Shown here one piece after another: positions 34,627 through 41,906 of a stretch of 41,906 nucleotides of DNA. The notes under the pieces are model-generated. The model was not told where the DNA came from and made no database searches. It was given only the letters and a program-made list of their open reading frames with translations. The stretch comes from Fragilariopsis cylindrus CCMP1102. Its lineage: Eukaryota > Bacillariophyta > Bacillariophyceae > Bacillariales > Bacillariaceae. The translations under genes were made by a program, and so were the position numbers. Location of the stretch: contig FMBT01000445.1 of the NCBI GenBank assembly GCA_900095095.1, forward strand, positions 1 to 41,906, written 5' to 3'. Position 1 is the first letter of the stretch; every line of letters begins with the position of its first letter.

Positions 34627-34818
34627 GAACTAGAAACTACCAAGAACAAGAAAGTCATCACCACTACTAGTTTTACATTAGTTTCGGAAAGGCTGACTCA
34701 ATTTCATATATCATTTGCAGCAGTTTAGTTTTCATCATGTGCGTTGACAGCCACCACTGCTATTCATCTATTATCATTAGTTCTATTCAATACTAACTAA
34801 TAAAACTGCAATTTTATT
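34435..34818. other. Convergent 3' region with CA/TA microsatellite
   Basis: Between NSE3 and the ApaH-like phosphatase. A compound (CA)n(TA)n run lies at 34580-34624. No gene seen. Confidence 0.6.
34580..34624 (+). repeat. Compound (CA)n-(TA)n microsatellite
   Basis: Interrupted CA repeat followed by about a dozen TA repeats; the TA part is self-complementary. Confidence 0.9.
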
Positions 34819-35951
34819 CTATTTTTTACCTATTATTGCTGAATACTCTTTCGACTTAACAGAAACAAGTTTTCTTTCTGTGTTGGAGGATAAAATCAAG
34901 CCCGTTAGCATTCCTCCATATACAGCCCCTGTGTCTAAACCGATCGCATTATCGTACATCTGCAATTTGCGTTTTGCATCGTGACCAAAATAACGAAAGG
35001 ACCATTCCACGCAGTTCCCCATGGTACAGGGTCGTTTTCCTTGTTATCCTTACATATCGCCTTAGTGTCGTTACATCCATTTTCGATGATGCCACCCTTT
35101 CTCTTTTCGTAGTATTCATAATGAGTGAACTTATCATCTTCGTCGTATCGAGGTAACAAATCTCGTATCGTTATCATTGTCTTAATTTCCTGTGTTTCTA
35201 TTTCACGATTTGGGATTAAGCCAGCATGGACAATTATTGTATCATCATTCTGTTCGAATTTAATTTCTCCTACTCCGAAAAAGTCACCCGGAATCTTTAT
35301 TGTATACGGCAGGTCAGCCATAAATTGTACGTCATCATCAGAAAGGGCTTCAACCCATTGGTATTTGTTCTTTTGTAGACGACTTCTTCCGCCAAGAGTT
35401 GCTAAAAGAGCCCCATCGTCGTGATTTCCTCTCACCGAAAACCAATTAGAAGATAAACGAACATGACGAATCACTTTCGCAGATTCTGGTCCCTTGTTAC
35501 ACAAATCTCCCACAAGTATAACGTACTGAAATGGTATCTGATCATTTTCATTTAAAGCTTTGTTGTGTAGCTCCAATAATTCGTTATAGCAACCGTGGAC
35601 ATCTCCAACTACTAAAATATTCTTCTTCTTCTGGTTATTCATCTTACGATCTTCGTCACTCCTCTCCGATTCTTCGTCCGCAGCAGCTGCTGCAGCTGCT
35701 AACTCTGTCAGTATTGCATGTGGTATAGATGGAGGAGGGATCTTTTTGTGTTCTTTATAGTATTCGTCAGCAGGTGTCTGAAAACACCTAACAGTGGCTT
35801 TTTCCAAAGTGCATATTTCGGATAATGAATTCCTTCTGCTAGAATTAATATTAGCCCAGAAAAAGAAAGCTGTTGCGAAACCAACAGGTATACCGACCGC
35901 CATTGCAATATTTTTGGTGCTAGTATTGGCGAGAATGCGCCGATATTGCAT
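34819..35951 (-). CDS. ApaH-like (ALPH) PPP-family phosphatase, membrane-anchored (one apparent frameshift)
   Basis: Metallophosphatase of the PPP superfamily. Conserved metal and catalytic motifs: GDVHG (116-120), GDLCNKGP (148-155), GNHD (175-178), VHAGLIP, and FGHD. The Lys in GDxxxKGP (Arg in PP1/PP2A) is the hallmark of ApaH-like phosphatases, whose kinetoplastid member removes mRNA caps and bacterial relatives split diadenosine tetraphosphate; the substrate here is unknown. Residues 14-33 form an N-terminal membrane helix (AMAVGIPVGFATAFFFW), then a flexible Ala/Glu linker. The frame breaks at 34987-34990: the run needs one more base to read PFVIFGHDAKR and continue to MYDNAIGLDTGAVYGG and the stop at 34819. 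With the break corrected it is ~377 residues. A sequence error is the simplest explanation. Confidence 0.88.
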
Positions 35952-36490
35952 TGGTTTGACTTTGACTACGAATTGACTCTGACTTTGACTTTGACTACGA
36001 ATAGACTATGTACTGGTTACCATCGAATTGATGTAAGGTTTTTGTAAGTGTTATGTTACATGTAGCAAAGATTAAATTTTTCAAGGGGATAATATTATAC
36101 CGGTAATGTAATATATTATAATAGAACATCGTATGTGGTATGATACAACTGTTGTTGTGCAATTATCATGTGTTCATATCGTGATTAATAGCTAAAAGTT
36201 ATCAAACTCGTCAGTTTGCGTATTTTGCGCGTCGAGATACGACACCCCCTTTTGTTCGAGTTCCTGCCCCCGAAGCAAAAACTGAGGTGCGCTTTATTAT
36301 ATTTATCATTTCCTTATAAACTTTACCGGTAGTATCGAAGTACAAGTATGTAATAAAACAAAAGAAGTAGAAGGTTAAAGTAGTATTTCAATTTACGAAC
36401 TGCAACGAAGGCAGACAAGATTGATGAAGACATGCATGCATATATACCGTACATACATTTACGTCATCACTCTAATGAACAAGAAAAATA
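35952..36490. promoter_or_regulatory. Divergent upstream region (phosphatase / acidic orphan)
   Basis: Begins with a small imperfect duplication of a GACTTTGACTACGAAT-type unit at about 35957-36008, just upstream of the phosphatase ATG and so in its 5' UTR or promoter. Otherwise nothing recognised. Confidence 0.45.
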
Positions 36491-37753
36491 ATGGCACCGT
36501 CGTTTGTTGTTAGTAATAGTGGCGACGATAGTGGTCTATCTAGCTCTCGCGGCACAAGCACTGACATCCCCATCGATATCGATTCTAGGAACAGTAGCGA
36601 TATCGATTCCAGTTCGTCCGACGACGACGAGAATGGCAGTGACAATGAAGAAGATGAAGATTCTATCAGGAAAGACGACGACGATGATACAAGCAGTAGC
36701 AATTGTAATGACGAAACTAGTTCTGATCCTGAGGAAAATACGAACGAAAGTGTCGAAGGAGATGAAATAGAAGATGAGGACTTTATCTCTCCATACGAAT
36801 TTAATGAATGTGAAGAGGACGACGAGGATTGTTTTGACGAATTGAAAAATATACTGCTCCCTGTAGCTGTCCCGGGCGGCGATGAGGACCACATCAATCC
36901 AAAAATGGAACTTCTGTTTGGTGATGTATTAGCTCGAGCTCTATACAATGCTCATATTGAAATCGCAAAATCTGGAATGACATATAGTCCATCGTGGAGA
37001 GAGGGTAAGATCCGTGGTCGATCTTTTGGTTGGATCCCCAGGAGGCAGTTATTGTTGGTATTACACGAGCAACGATTTGCTAGGAGTGACGTTGCTATTT
37101 TACAGGCAATCGTTAAGAATCTTAACTGTTTTGATCTTACCATAGAGGCAATGAAGATGTGGAATTTTGTACATACCTATCCGAATCTTGAATCGAACCT
37201 ACTTGAAAAAACATTCATTTTCGATCATCAAAAAATACGCTGTCACAAATGCGAGATTTTTGTGGCAAGAGCATTTGCTACGTTACAAATTCTAAGAAAG
37301 TCTCATGAAATTAGTCAATCTTTAACAAATAAGATCAAAAAATGTCTAAGTATAATGAACAAGTATGTTCGACCGAATCAGAAAGAACTTACCAAACTTC
37401 AGCAGAAGTCCAAAAAATATGCGCACTCTGCTTTTTCCAGACATCATCATCAAGTCAAAACTCGAACTCGACCACTCGTCGAGATCACTATGGATCGTAG
37501 AAATGAAACATCTGATACCGAAAGCGGTGTTACTAGAAGTGACGTGACCACAGATAGTAGTAGCCCTATCGACGACGCAAACCATACTACTAAACCTCTT
37601 AAGATTCAGAAATGCGAAGATGAGTCGATTCTCGTTTCTTACGATATTATGCACACACAGGTACTAAGAATCAATCAGATGATGAGCATATTCCAGTCGC
37701 AACTGCAAGGTCATAGAGAGATTTTGAAAGAAGAGATCACGGAGAATACATAG
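36491..37753 (+). CDS. Hypothetical protein with acidic N-terminus
   Basis: Single exon, 420 residues from the ATG at 36491. Residues 1-~115 are Asp/Glu/Ser low complexity. From about residue 130 an ordered, mostly helical region follows: ELLFGDVLARALYNAHIEIA, a basic GKIRGRSFGWIPRRQ, LLVLHEQRFARSDVAILQAI, and KIRCHKCEIFVARAFATLQI with a CXXC. The C-terminus is a Lys-rich linker and a final helix (LVSYDIMHTQVLRINQMMSI). Acidic tail plus basic helical core would suit a nuclear or chromatin protein, but I do not recognise the family. Confidence 0.7.
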   Translation: MAPSFVVSNSGDDSGLSSSRGTSTDIPIDIDSRNSSDIDSSSSDDDENGSDNEEDEDSIRKDDDDDTSSSNCNDETSSDPEENTNESVEGDEIEDEDFISPYEFNECEEDDEDCFDELKNILLPVAVPGGDEDHINPKMELLFGDVLARALYNAHIEIAKSGMTYSPSWREGKIRGRSFGWIPRRQLLLVLHEQRFARSDVAILQAIVKNLNCFDLTIEAMKMWNFVHTYPNLESNLLEKTFIFDHQKIRCHKCEIFVARAFATLQILRKSHEISQSLTNKIKKCLSIMNKYVRPNQKELTKLQQKSKKYAHSAFSRHHHQVKTRTRPLVEITMDRRNETSDTESGVTRSDVTTDSSSPIDDANHTTKPLKIQKCEDESILVSYDIMHTQVLRINQMMSIFQSQLQGHREILKEEITENT

Positions 37754-38591
37754 GAAGATAAATACTCATGGTGGTTATAAGAATATCGATATCGATAGGT
37801 CAGATAGTCCATGTGGTCGGGGAGAGGAATTTAGGGTCTAGTAACGAAAGTTGTGGTGGTTGTGGCTTTGGAAGTCACTTCAAGAATAGTTTTCGGGAAT
37901 CACGAAGAAGGTGTTTGCGATTTTTTTCCAGTGTTTCAATTCGGTTTCAATTTGTATTTACTGTCTCTGCAAATTAAAATTACTGTACATGATTATATCG
38001 AATATTTACAAGTTTGCAAAAAAACTAGATTTCTTTTTCTTATAATTGAAAGTTACTAGGGTTTTCCTTATAATATTATATAATATATAGGATTAGGCAG
38101 TCTTAATTGTGTGTATTTTGTTATCTGTTGAACCCTACCTGAAGTTGAGCAAAGATTCATTAATGCTCTGTCTATTTCTATCCAGATTGAAAATAGATCT
38201 CACAAAAAATATCTATGTGTAGAGAGTGTTAGCTATCTTTAGCTTTTCATAGTTGGTATTGGAGGAATTATTTATGTACAAGTAGTATGATTCTTTGGTT
38301 TTAACATATCCGGGATCAAATCCAGTCCCGTATAAAAATGTGCGCGACATGCATCACTCATGCTGACTCGTTGACTTTACATAAACACACGCTACATCAG
38401 CATACTTCTCGTACAGCAGGTAACTTGAACCTACTTATTGTCATAAACCAACGCAAATACGTCGTCACTACCAATATAATCAGAAAGAGAGAGAAAAAAA
38501 GAAAGAAAGGAAGAAAGAAATAGATATCACACACGCCCCCCGCCACAGCTTCGAAACATCACATAAAATACCTTATAACAAAGCAGAAATC
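37754..38591. other. Intergenic, no supported gene
   Basis: 840 bp of AT-rich sequence. The short frames at 37768-38059 and 38338-38523 look like noise; the latter ends in a GAAA-rich run at 38484-38520. It should contain the promoter of the gene at 38592. Confidence 0.5.
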
Positions 38592-39518
38592 ATGACCGGA
38601 ATCGTCTCTATCTGTATACAATATTATGTGGTGTTCTTACTATCGTCATCATGTTGTTTTGGTCTACTAATTCCTAAAGAATCTAAGAAACCTGAGATTC
38701 CATCACTGTTTTATCAGGAATCGACAACAACTGAACAATTTACGCATGATGACTATTCTTTTACAACTGAAATTAACAGTCCCATAGAAGTCGAAGACAA
38801 TGTTAATAATAATCACGCATCGTACTATACGTTGGATCCGACCTTTGATTTATTAGTCGATTGGACATTAGATTTTGTTGATGCTGTTGACTTAGCGGGG
38901 GGTATGACAAGGGTGTCAGTAAATCAACAGCAAATGTTTGCAGAAGATTTTGTGTTCACATCTCCAGCCATCGGTCCCATTTCAAAAAATGATTTCATTA
39001 CTCTTATGAATTATTATCAACACAATGGCCTTGATTTAGGTTCTGCGATACCCGACTTGACAGTTTCCTACGAGGGTTGGCATCAGGATCCACATGATCC
39101 TTGGAGGATTTGGGCTGTTGCTCGTTACTCGGGAACACATACAGGGATTGCTATATTGCCTGGTTCTGGTTTGACATTGGCTCCTAAACATCCAAGTGAA
39201 CAAGAAAGATTCACCACTGGACCAGAACTGCAATCATTCTTGTGGACCCCAAGTAAGAAATTGATTTTCCATACAGTTGGTTACATCGGTGATCAACATA
39301 CCGGTTCAGGACAAGGACATGGATCGTTGCACGGACTACTTGTATCTATGGGATTACCTCCACTATACCTAGAATCGACGGAATCAATACGAAACGTCCA
39401 AAACTGGTTTTCGCAGTTCCGTCAATCTGAAAATGCTCCAAGAGTTAAGAGTCCATATAGCTATCTTCCACAATGGTGGCACGAGCGTAAATCAAGGGAA
39501 AAAAATATTCAAAGGTAG
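38592..39518 (+). CDS. Secreted or plastid-targeted protein with a possible NTF2/SnoaL-like fold
   Basis: Single exon, 308 residues. The N-terminus is a signal peptide (YYVVFLLSSSCCFGLLIP) whose likely cleavage site is followed by Phe, as in diatom plastid presequences, so plastid import is possible. The mature part has FDLLVDWTLDFVDAVDLAGG, EDFVFTSPAIGPISKNDFIT, and WRIWAVARYSGTHTG, an order (helix, then curved strands, with an 'early domain' FVFTSPAIGPISK) that resembles polyketide-cyclase/NTF2-like proteins. This is fold-level inference; no catalytic role can be assigned. Conserved Trp/Tyr-rich end (YSYLPQWWHE). Confidence 0.75.
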   Translation: MTGIVSICIQYYVVFLLSSSCCFGLLIPKESKKPEIPSLFYQESTTTEQFTHDDYSFTTEINSPIEVEDNVNNNHASYYTLDPTFDLLVDWTLDFVDAVDLAGGMTRVSVNQQQMFAEDFVFTSPAIGPISKNDFITLMNYYQHNGLDLGSAIPDLTVSYEGWHQDPHDPWRIWAVARYSGTHTGIAILPGSGLTLAPKHPSEQERFTTGPELQSFLWTPSKKLIFHTVGYIGDQHTGSGQGHGSLHGLLVSMGLPPLYLESTESIRNVQNWFSQFRQSENAPRVKSPYSYLPQWWHERKSREKNIQR

Positions 39519-39775
39519 ACTCCTAACAAATTTGTTATTATTATTTCGCTAAGTGTGATTATAACTATTGTATTATATTATTTTATACTTTACTACTTCA
39601 AGTATATCTGCATCTATAAACAATTAGTAGTTCATTTACTAATTATTTGTGTTACCACGTCAAAAAAAAGGATATGGGAATGGAAAACGAAGAGGTTGAA
39701 AAAGAAATCAGTAGTCTCTCAGACAAAACCTAGTTTTTCCTGTGGCTAGGTAAGCTATAAACAGTCAACCCATCA
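39519..39775. other. Convergent 3' region
   Basis: Short AT-rich spacer between the plastid-type orphan and the FHA kinase. No feature seen. Confidence 0.5.
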
Positions 39776-41906
39776 TCATTTTTTGACAAGCCATGCATTC
39801 AAGGTGGTTTGTTTGGAATTATTAATTTTAGGGCGTTTCGAAGAGTTATTTGTGTTTCCTTCTTCAGCGCATCGTTTGTTTTGGCTAGGCTCGAGACATA
39901 CTTGATCTACTATTGAGGTCTCGTTCATTTCGATCGTCTCATGCGGAGACGATGAGGATATAGAAGAGTCACTAAATGATTCGACACTAGATGGTTCTGA
40001 ACTGAATTGAGATAGTATAGGATCATCCATATTTTCACCCGGCTCTTCAACATCTGAATCTGGTTGCTCTCGCTGTCGTTTGATGTTTGACGAGGTAGGC
40101 GTCACGGCTGTTTGGGACTGTCCGTTACCGTCTGATGATTCAAATAATTCGGAAGCATCCAACGATGGTGAGCCGAGATCAGTTTGCTTGATAAGAATCT
40201 GGTCCCGAAATTGATTGCCTCTTTTGTTCAGATTCAACTTTGTCAGTGGAGATCGCGGTGGTTGGCAAACGTCATCAGAGAATGATACGTTATCCAAGCA
40301 CTCAGTATTCGTATTTGGGATACCATCAGGACTACTAGTTTTTATCTCATCATCATCATCATCATCGTCGTCCACATTTTCGCCTCCGGCACTAATATTA
40401 TTGTTGTTATTGTCACTCTCAAGAGGCATTTGTTTGATACATCCGGAAGGAGACGGCGGTTTTGATATTTGGATTTTTGACATGGACGAAGGATTTGAAG
40501 CATTTACGTTACACATGTTAGTTTCAGGTAAATCTGTGATATCAAGGTGGAATACACTATCAGTTCGACTATGACTGGAGATCGCGGCGTCAGATTCTTC
40601 TTTCGACAGAACACTATCATCTTTGGAACACTGGGAGGCTATTTCGTCGTTATTATATGGTGCAGAATCGTCAACACCATCTAAGTTCTTGACTTCTAAT
40701 TCTTGTTTGAAAAGACGCTTGTTTGTAGTAACTGCTGGATCATCAAGCGGGTGACAGTGTGTGTCACCATCATCAACGTTGATCCAGGAATGATCACAGG
40801 CTTGACGAACCGTAAGTCTTCGTTTGGGATCTTTACGAAGCATTTGAGCGACGAGCTCCTTCGCGGCGCTCATTGTAGACCATACATCGAGGTCCGATTC
40901 AAAGTCGACCTCAAACCCTTGAAATTCATCCATATTAGTATCAAATGGAGGCTTTCCAGTCAGCAAAATATACAAAATCACTCCGAGGGACCACATATCT
41001 GCGGGTTTTCCATAACGTCCCTGTCCTGCTACAGTACCACGACGCTGAAGCACTTCCGGCGCAAAGTACGCTGGGGTTCCACAAAATGTCTTCAATCCAT
41101 CCGACTTGACAATTTTAGCAAGTCCAAAATCAGCAAGTTTCACATGCGTCGGAGAGGAACAAAGTATATTTTCCGGCTTCAAGTCTCTATGGACAATGTT
41201 TGAATCTTCGTGAAGGTAATGGATGGCAGACAAAAGTCTTCTCATTGCTCTCCTGGCCTCCACCTCGGTATATCTTTGTTTTTCTACAATACTATCAAAA
41301 AGATCACCACCCTTTACAAGTTCCATCACCAGATACATGGCTACTCCGTGTTCAACAAACACTTCTACTAATTTCACAATGTACGGATGATCAATGGACT
41401 GAAGTATACTAACTTCCCTCTCCATCATCTCCATCATGGAGGTGTCGACATGCCGCCGAAGATTGATTACTTTAACTGCTCTCTCTTTCCCAGATTGTCG
41501 ATGAATAGCACGACGCACCTGACCAGAGGTTCCATCACCAAGAACCTCTCTCATATCATAAAAGGTTTCAATGCGCCTGGTTGTTGCTGTTGGAGAAGCG
41601 GCAGGATTATTATTTTTATGTTCATTATTGTTGATGTTGTTCCGATTGTTCCTGCCGATGCCAGCACCGAAGTTTGTAATTCATGGCACGTGGATTGACA
41701 CAAGATTTTCGTGGTTTGGACACAACAAATACAAAAGAAAATTGTTGCAACACCATCTGTACAATTCTATGCGATGATATCTTCTTGCGGAGTGTTTCTG
41801 AATTGATCAAGCAAATTTCATCTCCCGAATGAAGAATACGAGTTTCACCTTTTTGTAGATGTATTCCTTGATTGATAAATGTTCCGTTTCCAGAATTGTC
41901 TTCAAT
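39776..41906 (-). CDS. FHA-domain checkpoint kinase (CHK2/Cds1/Rad53 type), 5' end outside the window
   Basis: Ser/Thr kinase with an N-terminal FHA domain, the layout of DNA-damage kinases. At the right edge the minus strand reads EDNSGNGTFIN...GETRILHSGDEICLIN, the conserved FHA core (S-NGT-N) that binds phosphothreonine. The kinase runs from 41554: GDGTSGQV loop, AVKVINL Lys, HRDLKPEN (122-129 of this ORF), DFGLAK, KTFCGTPAYFAPEVL activation segment, ADMWSLGVILYILLTGKPPF. A ~310-residue acidic, Ser-rich tail ends QTTLNAWLVKK. Between FHA and kinase the frame changes somewhere in 41610-41690, and I found no intron; the linker is low-complexity Asn-rich. The upstream part of the gene is off the window. 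Confidence 0.88.

Noticed and set aside
36472..36948. 158-residue Ser-rich minus-strand frame
   Set aside because: Mirror of the Asp/Glu codons of the acidic orphan on the plus strand.

Overview
The window looks like nuclear DNA of a diatom or a close stramenopile relative. It is AT-rich, its genes are intron-poor with short GT-AG introns, and they lie on both strands in divergent and convergent pairs. At least one protein (the DEAD-box helicase) starts with a signal peptide followed by an F-containing cleavage site of the diatom plastid (ASAFAP-like) type. Another gene encodes a selenocysteine-type thioredoxin reductase, which fits an aquatic alga. I cannot name the species.

Layout. 101-2076 (-) is a TRAPPC12-like TPR protein. 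2.8-11.5 kb is an accessory block: a Cys-rich orphan (-), a decayed ORF cluster with internal degenerate repeats (+), a 422-residue orphan with a Cys cluster (-), and a broken Mutator-like transposase (+). From 12.2 kb onward there is dense housekeeping content: CHMP1 (-), KRR1 (+), MCM9 (-), an EF-hand protein (+), a TFIIB-like factor (-), a plastid-type DEVD-box helicase (+), a TrmK-like tRNA methyltransferase (+), a selenoprotein thioredoxin reductase (-), UTP11 (+), an NSE3/MAGE protein (+), an ApaH-like phosphatase (-), an acidic orphan (+), a secreted or plastid orphan (+), and an FHA-kinase of CHK2/Cds1 type (-), which runs off the right edge.

Functional themes. KRR1 and UTP11 both belong to the small-subunit processome. 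MCM9, NSE3 (SMC5/6 complex) and the FHA kinase are genome-maintenance factors. CHMP1 and TRAPPC12 act in membrane traffic. I see no operon-like logic, and the groupings may be chance.

The most striking item is the thioredoxin reductase. Its last exon reads Gly-Cys-TGA-Gly-TAA, exactly the C-terminal Gly-Cys-Sec-Gly signature. A 39-nt near-perfect hairpin starts 4 nt after the TGA, and further down the 3' UTR is a SECIS-like fold with an ATGA/TGA core. The protein also carries an N-terminal thioredoxin-fold-like extension that I rebuilt across an intron.

A second pattern is technical. Several conserved genes (TRAPPC12, UTP11 twice, NSE3 twice, ApaH-like phosphatase, probably the FHA kinase) are broken by single-base shifts, mostly one base missing from a short homopolymer. 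That suggests uncorrected consensus errors rather than real pseudogenes, and gene models here should be read with it in mind.
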